Below are positions 35,201-48,577 of a stretch of DNA of 64,000 bases, piece by piece. Source of the DNA: Moringa oleifera (lineage: Eukaryota > Streptophyta > Magnoliopsida > Brassicales > Moringaceae); the NCBI GenBank assembly GCA_021397835.1, contig JAJFZO010000902.1:220001-284000 (forward strand), read 5' to 3'. Each line of letters begins with the position of its first letter. The first letter of the stretch is position 1. Below the pieces are notes generated by a model that saw only the letters and a program-made list of their open reading frames with translations, was not told the DNA's origin and made no database searches. Both the position numbers and the translations under genes were made by a program.

Positions 35201-37733
35201 GATAAGGAGCTTTCAAACCTGAATTTATTACTCAATGACGTGATGGAAACCACACTTAAGTCATCAGTTTATTCACACTTATATATCAGCCTTGGTATGT
35301 AGCCCCTGTGCTTAGCAACCTAATATCATAGCACAAAAGTTCCCTTTATGAATATGGTACAACAATTACCATATTCATGAGGAATATTTATTATGGTAAG
35401 AGAATAATATATGCTTCTAGTCAAATCCAAACCACATAATTTGATGGCACAAAACAAGGGAGCTGGAGAAGGGAAGGAAGACGAATTGTCTTCATTTTGA
35501 ACATGGGTTTCTTTATGTTCACAGCAATGTTAGCTCCTTGGCAACCCCACCATGATGACCGTGAGCACTGAGCTAAAATGGTTTTGGCAACATATTATAT
35601 CCATCCTAAGGAAACAGTTTGCTTACCTACGCAACAATGAGAAATAATATATAGCTCACTGCAGTAACAAAAAAATTTTCATCATATCAATATTTTTTTT
35701 ATTCCTCTGCCCGGCCAGTTTACAGTTTACACAGAGCCTTCAGGTAAAAATTCTAGTAAAATAAGAGGCCAGTTACTGGAAAGTTAAATTACTCTCTAAA
35801 GCTGACTTTGAAGGCAAGCACAGAACCAGTTTTTTGCTTTTGGAAATCTCTACCCTTTGTTCGAACTCGTTCTTCAACCTGTAATATATTACATATAGTC
35901 ATCAGATGCACATAATAGATGTTTAGGTTGTTCGCATTATCTTATGAGCAATATAAAGTCTTCTAACAAAAACTGAATATAATATACAATAAGGAAACAA
36001 CTAATAATTCCCAGCCTCTCCTTTTCTTTTCTTTTTTTCTTTTTTTTTTCCTTCTTCTTCTCCATTCCTTTCCACCAACTAGTTACTTAATCACTTGTCA
36101 TCAATGGTGTCCCATTGACATAATGATGAAAATGATAGACATTAAATAACTTAAGAATCATCAAATAAAGTGAATTGCAGCTTTTTAGTTGCATAATTAG
36201 TTGCAGCAGTACCACTATGATTTACAGTTATTCTCCCCTTTCCATGAATTTGATTTTCCCATAAAAAGTACTTACAACTTTTGTTCTATACAAATAACTT
36301 GTTCTTTATGCTGACATTTGAAGAAGTATTTGCAACTGTTCTACCAGAACTGGCTTTGATAACATAAAGTACTTTTTGCACATCAAGAAAATCTTGTTTT
36401 TAACCTCTATGCTGAATTTAGCAATTAAATACTGCTGGTTTAGCTATCCTCTCTGATGTTTGAAGGTTTTCTCTCAAAAGAGAAAGTATGACATATAGGT
36501 AAAATTGTTAATTATTTCATTAATCTAAATAAATCATATCCGGAAACAAGAAGACAGGATCCCTTGGCAAGAGAGCTATTACATGCATAATAAGGATCTA
36601 ACACAAAATATATATAATGCATTATTTGAATAAATAAACATTTAGAAAACAAATAAATGAGAGTGTTAATTGGAATATATTGGCTTTTAGAGTAAGAACA
36701 ATAAACAAGAACATAAAAAATTTTGAGCCTTGGAATTGCTTAGATGATCCAATTTATAAAGAAAATGAGAAAGAAACAGATCTAAAATTGTGTCTACATA
36801 TCTTCAAAATTCTGAGTTCAAAAAAGTTCATACTAAAATGTTGTTCTTATCATATTACTTGAAATAACACTAGGCCTTATTTGATTTATCTTAGCTAAAA
36901 ACATGTAGTAAATAACAGAATATCAGTTGTTGGTTGGAGAAGTCTGTGTAACAAAGAAATTATAATGAATTAGGAAAGCTGGAAGATAAAGAAGAAAGAG
37001 GAAAAAATACTGTTATTTCAGAATCAGAAAGTGTTAAGAAATGGAACCCAATATACCCTCTTCCTCATGAGCTCAGGATTTCCAATGCTATCACCAAGAA
37101 TAGCCCGGAGCTCAGCATCATTTTTGCAGGCATTCTCAAGCACTCTGTTCACATAGTAACAACAATAAGCATATAAACCCAATTGTTGGTTGATTCGCGT
37201 TCATTGAGGTAAAAATACAAACAGGAAGAATACAACTAAAAGAGAAAGATAAACAAGTACTTGGCCCAAGCTGGGTAGTTGTGAAGGCGATCGCTTTCGC
37301 GTTTCCTCTTCTCTTCACGAATTTTGAGAAGCCTCCTCCCTCTTGCAGTGGTTCCCGACCCTTTGGCCACCACAACTCCTCCATCAGCAGAGATACTGCC
37401 ACTGACGCTACCAACATTTTCACTCGCGCTACTAGAGGATGATATGTCTTCTCCCGATGCTCCGGATGCTGAAGTAGCGTTGCCATTAATATCATAATTA
37501 TGAGCTGCAGCTGCATGGATGGACAAAACCCTGTAGGAGGCTTCGTTCCTCACAGAGATGACTGTGCCAAAATCTGTTTCTTTCTTGTTAATATTATAGT
37601 GAATGGGGAAGAGTGATAGTGAGAATGGATAATTCTTCTTCCATGGTGAAACCGCGGAAGCATGAGAGAAAATTGGATGGGTTTCGGTATGGCTGTTTGT
37701 ACTGCAAATGCCACTGACAGTCACAGCCAACAT
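32244..37733 (-). CDS. DUF3531 family protein, probably plastid-targeted, 360 aa
   Basis: Exons in gene order: 37733-37261, 37144-37057, 35878-35793, 33997-33919, 33752-33693, 32788-32667, 32551-32480, 32346-32244. They sum to 1083 nt, with GT-AG junctions and consistent phases. The N-terminal ~60 residues lack a family motif and are rich in Ser and basic residues, as in a chloroplast transit peptide. A Ser/Gly-rich linker and a basic stretch (RGRRLLKIREEKRKRES) follow. The domain then reads KVSFRDFNPVGSYIWFELYG, VIQAWYVMGRLGAFN, DNWGRVWVDFGTSDLFAIDV and GGRRMGDWEEGM, ending YKYFKI. Cyanobacterial and plastid relatives share the FNP..W, GRLGAFN and W.DLGTSD signatures; their function is unknown. 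The start at 37733 is the first ATG of the open exon. Confidence 0.92.
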
Positions 37734-39333
37734 TTTCAGTTTCTAACTTTCTGGCCTCACAGCCAGTTCCCTCCGCAATGAATATATCACATAAGTGTTT
37801 TGGGAAAATTTCCCTTTTAACCTCCCTAAGAGGGTGTGTCTAGTAAAAATATTTAAAATTGTTAAAACAACTGTGTTTAGTATTGTTTTCCATATTGGAT
37901 AAAATCTTTGGCCAGTTTGCATATTTGCGAAAAACTTTTAATTTGTTCATTTTTAGCACTAAATAAAGGATCTTGACCATAATGGTCTGAGAAGCACCAT
38001 TCAGGGTTACCATATTTCGGTTAAAATCAGTGAATTGTATCGTAATTTTTAAAATTTAAACTGAATAAAAATTATTTAGAACAGTTTTCACTTTGAATCT
38101 GTAATTAAAATTATTTTAAATAAAAAATAATTTAATTTTAAAAAATATTTTTTTAATAAAAATTTAGTCATTATATTTTTATTAAAAAATTAATTTAATT
38201 ATAAAATACTCTTATTAAAAAAAATAATCTTTTTAAACTGAGCTTGAATTTGAACCAAAGGTAAATCGAAACTGAATCTAAATCTTTTATGAACCGAAAC
38301 TTGAACTATTTTTAAATCGAATTTTAATCAAAACCGAAGTTTAACGGTTTAAATTTTGATTTATTCTAAGCATAAAGTTTAAAATTATAAACATAAACCT
38401 TAAATTGCCGATTTGAAATCAAAATCAAACCGTGACCATCCCTATTACCAAGCCTCTTAAAATTTTAAAATTTCTTATTTCTTTCTTTAAAAACATTTTT
38501 TTAATAGCTATCTCTTTTATCTAGTTTTTATCTTATCAAACGTAGATTTCATCATTCCCTTTAGCTAATCTAATCTTTGGGTTTGAGTTTAGATTTTAAT
38601 TTAAAAGGTATGATTCATTATGTAAGTGTTGCATTGCTTTTATTTTTGCATTTGAAATTTATTTTCATCGTTTTGATGCTCTCTCTAACATATTTATAAA
38701 ATATTTAAGTTGTTTACATCCTAAAAAATATATTTTTAATTTGTTCACAACTTATTCAAGCGTGATTACATGAAAAATTCTCAAAAATTATAGAAAAAAA
38801 TCGATGAATATTTCATTACAACCATTTAGTGTTTCTCAAAAAAAAATTTAATGTTAAAATAACACATAAGGTGTTATCTTATGAATCTGTAAAGATTCAT
38901 CAAAGAATTGTTGATAATTTTTTAAAGATTTTTGTAAATATTTGTTAGATTTTTTATCTAAAATTCGAAGACAAAATTAAAAACAATCGTTTTATAATAT
39001 TTTTCAATATTTTTGCAAACATCTTTATAAGGAGGTTAAAAAACATTTCTATGGGCATAAAATTTATATTAATATTTAAATAATTTTAAATATTAAAAAT
39101 GATGGTCTATATATGTAAAAGTTGAGGTGCTTTAATTTAAAGCTTGAAAGAGGTTAATATCTACTGCAATGTTGATGCCATAAAGATGTAGTCACTTACG
39201 TCAAAATAAGCAACAATTTATAAATTATGAAAAAGAAACCCAAAATTGAAGTTTTCAAAGTAAAACTAAGCTCTTGTATGACATTGAGCTTAGAGATGAA
39301 TATCCTTCAGCAATGTTTTTCTGTGGGTAACTC
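37734..39333. other. Intergenic: DUF3531 promoter side and galactosidase 3' flank
   Basis: The first ~100 bases are upstream of the DUF3531 start, and a TGATATATTC motif near 37783 could serve as TATA. The remainder is AT-rich, with a short TIR element at 38002-38445. The part nearest 39333 should contain the 3' UTR of the alpha-galactosidase gene. No coding exon was found. Confidence 0.55.
38002..38445. mobile_element. hAT-like MITE, ~444 bp
   Basis: The left end reads CAGGGTTACCATATTTCGGT. The right end, read inward, is TAGGGATGGTCACGGTTT. These form an imperfect inverted repeat of the TAGGGRTRRCNA type also seen at 43182, 44436 and 40069. The interior is AT-rich, with paired AAACCGAA and TTCGGTT motifs and no coding capacity. 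Flanking 8-mers match poorly, so the boundaries are approximate. Confidence 0.55.
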
Positions 39334-42300
39334 TTAGCCATGGCGAGGTGTGAGAGTATACATTTTAGAAGCATGGGAATCCAGTTGAGCAGTGAGCTGA
39401 TGTTGAACAGATGATGTAGTTGAATGCTGCCATGTCAATCCAAGTCCATAATTTTATCAGTTAATGCTACAGTAAAAGTTGGAGCATAATCAGCCAAGAA
39501 GTGATTATAGTTCAATTCAAACCGATGAATCGAACTATAATTTTTAAAATTTGAATCGAATCAAAATCATTATAAATAATTTTAATTTTCAGTTATAATC
39601 AAAATCATTTTAAACATAATACGATTATAATTTATGTAAATTTTGAACTAAAACCGACATTGATATTTTTCACTTGGTTTTAATTAAATTAATTAAAAAT
39701 ATATAAATAATTTAATTTAAAAATATTATTAAAAATTAATTTATAAAATATATTAATGTAAATATATATAATATATTTAATTTAAATATATATATTTTTT
39801 AATAAAAATATAATCATTTTATTTTTATTTAAAATTTTTTAATTAAAATATAAAATATTATTATAAAAAAAATTTATTTAAATTAATTTTAAATTACTTT
39901 TAAATCGATTTTGAACCATCTGAATTGAATTGTTTATAAACTAAAACTTAAACAAATTTTAAATTAAACTCTAACTAAAATTAAAGTTTAATAATTTAAA
40001 TTACAGTTCATCTTACTTATAAGTTTAAACCAACAGCTAAAAATCAAAATCAAGTCGTGACAACCCCTAATGCACAAGGTTTACGAGAATCTCACCGCCC
40101 ATAAGTCTCTAGCATCAACCACAGTTGACGGCTTCAGGCCTAACTCAGACCAACGAGCTGTTATGTTTGCCCGTGAAGACCCTCTGTTCCATAAGATCAG
40201 AGCCACCCTTTTGTCACTGAGAGGGCCAGCCCACACCTGTGTTGTTTGCTCATTTCTACTCAGAGATCAGTCCTTTTGAAGAGTTACAAAGAATTATGAT
40301 AAATTACCTCTAGATCTCCATCTTTCTTGACCTTTCTTCCTTGAACTCCGAGCTTATCTGTTTGGTTCATCAACTTGTGTCACAAATATACATATTTATG
40401 TTTTGAATTAAGATAGAAATGGAGAGAGAACCATTTTTTAGTACCTTGATTGACTGCAATCACCTCCTTATTGCTAAGCAATTCAAAGGTCACTTTATCC
40501 ATTGATCGGATATCGCAGCCGATTAACAGCGGAGCCTGCAGGCACACAGAAGAAGAAGAAGACGACGACGACAAGATTGCTCACCAGCTGAAAATATGGA
40601 ACAGATCTAATGCATGCATACAAAGACTGTATATATATATACCTTGGCTAATGCCCATATACTAAAATGGGAGCGGTATTCTTCTGTTGTCATGCCTCCG
40701 TTTCCTACTTCAAGCATATCTGGATCTGATCCAAACAGACTTTTCTTTAAGTTCAGACAAGATATGGATGAATCTTCAAGGTTCTTAACTTTGTACAGGG
40801 GTCATGTTATTGAAATTGAGCAGAAATGATCAATTGTTGCCATACAAGCATCGAGAAAAATCATTTATTATGAGTAGGAGGTTGCGCGTTAATTAATACC
40901 ATTCCATCCACCAGGTCCAGCATAAAGTGCCCATTTGTCATTCTGATCTGCTATGGATGCCATGCTAATCAAGCAACATCAGAGGATTAGTATTTTATGC
41001 TCCCTGAACTGGAATTCTCACACAGGAATTTCAACGAACACTTAACATACCTATCCCACTCATCTCTAATATCTCCGGTGGTTCTCCAACTGTTTCCTAC
41101 ACTCGCTGCCCAGGTAGCGGGATCTTCTTGCCCCCTGTATTATGCATCGCTCGTGTTAAATAAGCATTTGCATGATTGCTTTTGGATAGAGAAAGTTGAT
41201 CTTGCTCAGTTGAATCGAGGTTGGCACACCATTCACATAAAGAGAACAATATGGGTCTCCCTGAATTTAGCAAAGCTTTGCTCATCTTCGGATACCTGTT
41301 CATGTCAGTTTTCTATCAAGATTTACTTACAGAGCTCAAAATGCCAATTCAACGCAAAGGGCTTGGTGAAGTTACCTTTCCTTTGGGCTTGTACCAGGAT
41401 TTTCACAGTTATCATATTTCAAGTAGTCGACACCCTAAAAAAAGATTGAAAACATTATGCAAATTATGCAAGAAATTCTCTCATTTTATCGTGAAAGACA
41501 GATAAAGAAAAATACCCATGAAGCAAAGGTTTTTGCATCTTGTTCCTCATGGTCTAGTGAGCCAGGCATGGTTTTGCTGCATGTTTGATAGCTGATACAA
41601 AATATATTGAATCATAAGAGAAAAGAATTGAACTTCAATGACAAAGATGGGTCATTCAGATTCTATCTGTACCCTGCATCTGAATAGATTCCAAGTTTAA
41701 GCCCTTTTCTATGAACATAATCTGCTAAATCCTTGATGCCTGAAGGAAATTTTGAAGCTTTAGGTACCAAATTACCCTGCCAACAAATCCACTCTCCAGC
41801 TTTAACTTCATATATCCCATGATGAGTGTATGTTGTAGCAAGGTGAAGAGGCAAGGTGTTACCTGAGGATCTCTATTGAGTTCACCCCAACAATCATCTA
41901 ATACCAAAGAAGGAAATTATACAAAAAGATTTAATTACAAGGTCCTCAAAATGAAAATAGATACGATAATAGATAGTATTTCACCTAAGTTGATATACTT
42001 GTATCCTACAGCAGCTAAGCCAGTTGATACCATTGCAGCCGCTGTCACAAAAATATTTTAGATTTCAATTACTACCTTAGGCATAATCGACAAGAACACA
42101 GCATATTTCCCATGAAGCTTGAACAAGAAGAACGAGAAGATTACCTGTTTCTTTGATCAATGTCTCGTTAATATCACACTGAAAATGGTTCCAGCTGTTC
42201 CATCTGATCACCATAAAATGGAGTTATGTCAATGAAGCAAATTGACTGTTGGATATTGGAAAATCAGATTTGTGGAGCTTTTTCTATGGCAGAAGATCTG

Positions 42301-42615
42301 CAGAAGGTTGGAGATTTGTATTGGAACTTCAGACATGTCAGGGCTAACCAATTGGTAAAGAAGCAAACTGAGCACATGGAAGAATAGACTCTATACGTAC
42401 CCCATCTGTGGAGTAAGAGCCAGACCATTATCCATCAGTTTTCTCCTCATCCAATCAGAATCTGCAAGCCCAACTTTTCCTGCTCGAGCTCCTCCAACTG
42501 TGACAGAGCTGCCCAGACACAGCACTAATGATATCATCAGCTTCAAGCAGAGACTCCCATGGAAGGAAGCTGAAGAAGAAGCACACGACATTGATGAGGT
42601 GGAGGAGAGAGCCAT
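39334..42615 (-). CDS. Alpha-galactosidase, GH27, 425 aa (AGAL1-like)
   Basis: Fifteen exons: 42615-42401, 42203-42145, 42041-41985, 41897-41863, 41776-41673, 41591-41516, 41434-41376, 41295-41230, 41134-41051, 40964-40900, 40725-40643, 40535-40445, 40357-40308, 40236-40096, 39426-39334. They sum to 1278 nt. It hydrolyses terminal alpha-1,6-galactose from galacto-oligosaccharides and galactomannans. The N-terminal hydrophobic stretch ([15 protein letters not shown]) is a likely signal peptide, implying a wall or vacuolar enzyme. The GH27 barrel follows: LTPQMGWNSWNHF, YINLDDCWGE, YLKYDNC with nucleophile Asp190, NSWRTTGDI with acid/base Asp245, and [18 protein letters not shown]. Their 55-residue spacing equals that in the rice enzyme (Asp130/Asp185). 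The C-terminal beta domain ends [10 protein letters not shown]. An in-frame ATG at 42714 would add 33 residues; 42615 is preferred because it gives a clean signal peptide. Confidence 0.95.
39490..40069. mobile_element. AT-rich hAT-like insertion in the last intron of the galactosidase gene
   Basis: The right end, read inward, is TAGGGGTTGTCACGACTT, the same terminal type as the elements at 38002, 43182 and 44436. The interior has the same AT-rich filler with AAACCG and GAATCG motifs. The left end is decayed, so its position is approximate. Intron 14 here is 669 bp (39427-40095). The equivalent intron of the paralogous gene is 75 bp (48671-48745), which supports an insertion. Confidence 0.5.
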
Positions 42616-43181
42616 GGCATGCTCTTTTCTGGGTGGCTGCTGAGTTACCAATTGCAAAGTTGGGCACTCCAGGAGAAGAAGATGCGCAACGTTAAGCTCA
42701 ACAGAATTAAACATTATATTTGAATTTGTAGGTCATGGCATTGCTGGGAAACTGAAACAGTGCCCACAGTGTCCAATCAACACTTTGTCAGGTGGAAGTG
42801 GGTCATCAAATCATTTATCTAATTCTGATAACCCATGCTCAGCACGTACATATTAATAAAATAGATATAATTTATTACAAGATTCTTACTCTGATCTGTA
42901 GCAGTTGAAGATAAAAATCAGGAATATATCCTGATTTATATCCAAAGAGTAAATACTAAGCAGAAAACCACACCAACCCCGACATATCATAGATATACTT
43001 CTAAGGCAAGACACCTTAGACTTGGAGGACAGCCTGGGCTCTGTATATATGGGACAAACACACATGATTACAGCCAAAGGAATCTATGGAAAATAGCAAG
43101 TGGAGGTAGGTGTCAGTTTAGGTTAATTAGGTTTGGTCCCGAACATAAAAAGATTAACTACATATGTTGTCGGGCCGAAAC
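42616..43181. other. Upstream region of the first galactosidase gene
   Basis: Promoter side of the minus-strand gene. No TATA box stands out enough to call. No coding sequence was found. Confidence 0.45.
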
Positions 43182-43689
43182 TAGGGATAACAATAAATCA
43201 GGTTTACGCAGATATTCGATCCGATCAAATTTTACTAAAATAGATTTAGATCATATTTCATCAATTTTGCATGGGTTTAAATTTAAAATTTAATATCTAA
43301 ATCAATTTTGGATTAGATTCGAATTTTAATTTTTGGATACTTGTTACTCGTTTACATAATTATATTGATATGTTAAAATTTTATTTAAAACTTAATTATA
43401 TTTAATTTTTAATTTGAATTTGATTATATTAAATTTTAACATTTTATTATTAAATTATAATTTTTTATTTAATCAATAAAAATTATTTTATTAAAATTTA
43501 TAAAATATATATTAAATATTTAAATATAATAAACGGGTTTAGGAAGCATGCGGATAATTATAAATAGATTTAGACAAGTTCGAATATTAAAATTATTTTT
43601 TTAAACAAATTTAGAATAAGTTTGAACATGTATATTTTAATTGGGCCCAAATTTAGAATTTTTTAAATGGATGGGGATTGCCATCCTTA
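43182..43689. mobile_element. hAT-like MITE, 508 bp
   Basis: The left terminus TAGGGATAACAAT and the inverted right terminus TAAGGATGGCAAT match at 10 of 13 positions. Flanking 8-mers GCCGAAAC (43174-43181) and GGCAAAAC (43690-43697) match at six of eight, as expected for an aged hAT target duplication. The interior is AT-rich and non-coding. The termini resemble the widespread plant MITE family beginning TAGGGATGGCAA. Confidence 0.65.
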
Positions 43690-43828
43690 GGCAAAACCAA
43701 TAATTTTTGTTAAGATAAGCTAAAAAGAATTTCATGATCATTATATGAGCAATAATATTTCTTTAAGAAAAAGACATCTAAATAGACATAACAAATTTTA
43801 TCCTTCAAAATAAAAATAATTTTAATAT

Positions 43829-46690
43829 TAATTTTTTCTATGAGGTTTTACACTATCAAACTCATCAATTGTGGAGTCCATATCTATTGAATCAACAATA
43901 ACTCTTTCAATATAAATAACTATATAATATGTAAGAATCGTATTTATTTTGTTGTAAAGAAGCGTTTTGAGAAGTTTCATAACTGAAATGTTCATTCTAT
44001 TGTTGCTATAAAAACTGAAAGAGTTAACATTAGATGAACCAAGTTATCAATTAAAATGTAGCATTTTGACCTTTTTATTGCAATCAAAAATCTACATAAT
44101 TCAGAAAGAGAATTGACATTTTGAAATTCTAAAGAGCTAAGCACATCAAATCTATAATGGTCCAATTGTCTTCTCAAATCTTCAATGTCAATTTTGTTAT
44201 AATCTAAAAAATAGTAATCCTTAGTAAAAGTATCAATATCATCAACACCAAATGATTTAAAGCCATCAATCGAACTCAAAACCATACTAAGAGTAAAAAA
44301 AACTCAACCGTTTTATCTGAAAATCTACTATGTAATTTTTTCAACTAAAAATGTATCACAACATTAAAGATTTTAAAGTGATAGTAATGCTCAACCATAA
44401 TATCGTCTTTATAAACAAAGGTATCTTGTACATTCTAGAAATGACTACGGTTCAGGTTCAGTTCGGTTTCGATTCCAAACAGTTGATTCAAGGTTCATGG
44501 TTAGGATGAATAGGAACCTAAACCATTAAGTTACGGTTTCGGTTAAGGTTCTGTTCGAAAGCGGTTCAGGTTTTGATTCATAAGCGTTCAGGTTCAAGTT
44601 CGATTTCGGTTTCGGTTCAAGTTGGGTTCATATTTTAATTATAAATTTAATATTTTTATTTTAATTATAATTTTTAATAAAATTAAAAGTAAAAATAATC
44701 ATACTTTTATTGAAATATATATTTTAAAACTAAAATTATTTTTAAAATTTTTAAAATTAAAATTTTTAATATTTTAAAAATGAATTTAATTAGAAACTGG
44801 AGCGGAACTATCAGTTTCGGTTATGGTTCAAAATCGAAACTGTTTATATCGGTTTCGGTTCGGTTCAAAACTTAAAGGTTATGGTTCGGTTCACTAGTTG
44901 AACAGAAACGTGGTTACCTCTAGTACCTTTCATGTGCGTGCATTCATGTTGTGTTATCCATCTCTTAACTTTTGAAGAAGCTTTCTTGTAGTCAAAACTA
45001 AATTCATAGCATTTAAGATATCTTAAGCTTTTAATTATAAAGTTTAACAAAGTAAATTACAAATTCTTAACATTTTGTTCATCAAAAATAATAGAAACAC
45101 GAATTTAAAAGATTTCAAGTCTTTATATGTACTTTCAACTTTCCACGTATATTACTATTCAATCCACTGTTAATTAAATTTTTTAAGAAGAGTAAAAATG
45201 AAACTAATCAATTAATCAACCTTCTAATAGAAGTGAAATGAGAACTCCAACGAGTAATTAGAAAGCTTATTGCAAAGTGCGAACTTGATTAGCCCATTTA
45301 CCAGTTTCAAGCTCTCTTGAAGCAATCAAATATATAATGTTATTTTCACGAATAGATTTTAACTATAATGTCTCTTGAAAAAAGCACTCACAAAGTTCAC
45401 AAACACAACTTAATTTTGAAAAAAACAACCACACTTTATGCACATCTCTTACCATTAAAATTAAAGCAAATTAAAGTCAATGCGTAAAGCAATTTATATA
45501 ATAGGCACATGAACAATCTTTAAAAAATGAAGTTTCTAAACCATTTCATCACCCCGCATATTACTAGCACCATCGTATCTTTGATCATGCAAATCTTTAG
45601 CTAATAAATTAAAACTATTAAGGATATTATATATGTGCTTTTTAAGATTTTTGGCTTTTATGTCATCAACACTTATAATCTCAAAGAAACGTTTACATAT
45701 ATTAAATCATCCCTATCAACATACCTCAAAATAAGTGTCATTTGTTTTTTACTAGATTCATCAATAGCTTCATCAACAAGAATACAAAATTTGTCATTTC
45801 TATTATCATTACGAATCTTTGGCTCACTCGATTAGCAAGAATTTTTGATAACTCTTTTTGAATAAATAGTGATGTATACTTGGCATTCAATGGAGAATTT
45901 TCTAATAAAACTCCAGCAATTTATTTGTTCAATGATGTTTGCAACCAATACAAGAAAATTTTCACGGTTAGTAGAATTGATAAACTCATCATGAGCCCTG
46001 AAAGCATGCCTTTGCAATGTGACCATTTCACAGCCTCTAATAAAGTCTTGAGTCATAACCTTTCGTAAAGTTTCTTCTAATGAAAGTGCATTCATAACTC
46101 TATCAATATGTTAGGAGAATTTTTAAAGTTCTTCCAACTCTCCATAGCAAATATATGATGTGAATCAACTTTCCCTTCATGTAGTACAAACAAAATTTTT
46201 TTACCACCCACTATTTTTAACTTTGAAAATCATCAATTGTAAATGTGCAATACTTATATGGATGACTCCAAAAGAGATAACATAGAAAACAATATGCTTC
46301 ATTTTTTTTTATATACTAAATATTCAAGTCAAATCTTTCAAAGCAAGAAGTTTAAAATTATTGAATTTGTTTTCCATCTACAATCGTAGTTGTTAGCTAA
46401 TATAGGTTAATATAGCCCAATTTCAATATAAGCCTTCCGAATACTATCATGCTTATTTATATGATACATTTCTAAAAATATAATCTAGGATCATGTTTAT
46501 AATATTGGGTCTTAATATCGTGTAATGCTTCAATATTCTTAAATTCACTTCTTTCATCTAAACATAGGGAGCTTGAAATGCTAACATGATTCAAAGATGA
46601 AGAATATAAAACACTTGAAAAATTATATTTTTTCTTGCCAAAGTACGAAAGAATGATCTTTCTCGATTTGGTTGTGTAGTTGTTTAACAT
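43829..46690 (-). pseudogene. hAT transposase relic (zinc finger MYM-type 1-like, DUF4371 + hAT dimerisation)
   Basis: Broken minus-strand frames give, in order: a start MLNNYTTKSRKIILSYFGKK, then IKTQYYKHDPRLYF near 46500 (the TTF-zinc-finger N-terminal part), and TLQRHAFRAHDE near 46000 with RYDGASNMRGDEM near 45560 (DUF4371). After an interrupting element come DIEDLRRQLDHYRFDVLSSL, IDNLVHLMLTLSVFIATIE and DSTIDEFDSVKPHRKN, ending near 43829 (hAT dimerisation region). Such transposases cut and paste hAT elements with 8-bp target duplications. Numerous stops and frameshifts, plus a nested 487-bp insertion, mean it is inactive. Confidence 0.8.
44436..44922. mobile_element. hAT-like MITE nested in the hAT transposase relic, 487 bp
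   Basis: The left terminus TAGAAATGACTACGGTTC and the inverted right terminus TAGAGGTAACCACGTTTC agree at 13 of 18 positions. Flanking 8-mers GTACATTC (44428-44435) and GTACCTTT (44923-44930) match at six of eight. The interior is unusually dense in GGTTCGGTTTCGGTT-type repeats at both ends around an AT-rich core. It splits the C-terminal coding part of the relic from its middle part, so it inserted later. Confidence 0.7.
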
Positions 46691-48577
46691 TGTAATTTAT
46701 AATTATAAAATAATTTAATCAATGATTAATTTGACAAATTAAATAATTTTTCTATTCAATAATTCTTAAAATAAATAATTAAAAATTAATGACATCAGAC
46801 ACATCTCAAGTCAAACTCTTAAATTATTATGAATAATTTTTCTAAACAAATATTAATTAATTTTCTCAAATACTAATTTTAAATTAATAATAATTTCTCT
46901 AAACTTTTTTAAATCACCCATACATACAAACTAAGAATATTTATTTTTTTAAAAAAATTAAACAATATTCTAATAATTTATAATTAAATCAATGATAAAT
47001 AATATTTTTTTTGTTTTTATATTTATCTATTTTAAACTAACAATATATTATATCATAGTTAAATAAAAAAATAATAATAAATAATTTACTTAAATCAAGA
47101 TAAAAAATAAACTTTAAAAGAATAATAAAATAAATCAAATAAATAGCTGAGTTGAATAGCACGAGATGAAGTTTAGATTTCGAAGAAACTATGGGCAAGT
47201 GAAAGTAGTTGTGATCTCGCGCGAAAGAAAATTTAAAATAAAAAAAAAATATAGAGAAAAAAAATAGTAAAAAGGTGAAAAAAAACGAATTCTTAACTTA
47301 GGCTTAGGAGTAAAAAAATAATTTCAATAAAATTTTAAAAAAAATTTATCCCAAAATGTCACAAGGTTTCGCCTCTGATATGTTGTGTACATTAGGATTG
47401 ATCCATGTTGAAATAAGAAAAGCAACTAACCAACCGAAGAGCCCCAAAAAAGGACTCTTACATGTAACCCACTACCCAAGTTGATTCAACGGGCGGCCTA
47501 GCTTCTCTTCAGGAGTGGCCAATAAGTCAATCTTGGCTACTATTTATATGAATTATACATATGTTGTCAAGGGGCTATCTTGGTCAGCCCATTTACACGG
47601 TCCGAGTCAAGCATTTCCATCCGACTCAAATCAATAAAATGATGAGCTTTACCATCCGATTCGGATCAGCACAGCGACAAGATGTGCGTTGAAGTGCAAT
47701 ACCATAGTAATAAGTGAATCAGAACAAAGTAGGTGAGAATGATGAAATACAGAGCTTAAAAAAGAGCAGTTGAGATCGAGTTGCTATTAAAAAAAAAAAA
47801 AAGAAACTCTGATTAATGAGAGTGATTAACAAGAATATATATAAACATGAAAACCACCAAGTTGTGGGTTGGCTTGCAATTGGATCACCACCACGAACGA
47901 ATCAATGAATCACATATATGAGTGTAGTTGAGATCAGACTCAGCGTTGGGTGCGAGTGAGAGTGTGTTTGGACCATATCTGCGTTGTCCTTTTTGTTCGG
48001 TAGCTACTTCTCATGGAAAAACATAAGCAATTTTATCTCCTCACTCATGAATGCTTTGAAGGTGCCACTTTTCTCCTTCATGTTACATATGCCACTTTTC
48101 TCCTTCATGTTACATATGCCACGGACTTGTGACGTCTAGGCATTCGTGATGTCTAGGAATTCAGGTCCTCGCCTCACTTCTCTCGTTAAACCAAAATAAT
48201 TGGTATTTCTAGCTCAAAAAAATAATTTTTCTGATCTATTTGTAAAATGATTAATTTTCATATAAACATGTTATTTACTAATCTTAATTATTTATTTTGT
48301 ATGTTAAAAAATAATATATGATTAATAACATATATTATTTTTTAATTTTATTAATTTTAATACTATATGTAAGAAATACTATATTTAATTATATATTCAA
48401 ATGAAAAGGTCAAAAATGTGATTTTGTGACAATTAATCACCAACAGATTCAGCAGGAGAGCTCTGGCAGTCCAATTGGTGATAAAGTATATTTTTATTGA
48501 TTTATGCATGCCAAAGCCCACAAAATGGAAGGGTAAGTTACATCAAATTTCACGAATTATCTGATTATTGTCATCTC
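46691..48577. other. Intergenic, AT-rich
   Basis: 46700-47360 is strongly AT-rich. 47380-48180 has more balanced composition but yields no recognisable exon. The segment next to 48577 should contain the 3' UTR of the second galactosidase gene. Confidence 0.5.
48064..48117. repeat. 27-bp direct duplication
   Basis: GCCACTTTTCTCCTTCATGT followed by TACATAT occurs twice head to tail, starting at 48064 and 48091, without a mismatch. This is a local slippage-type duplication. Confidence 0.9.
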
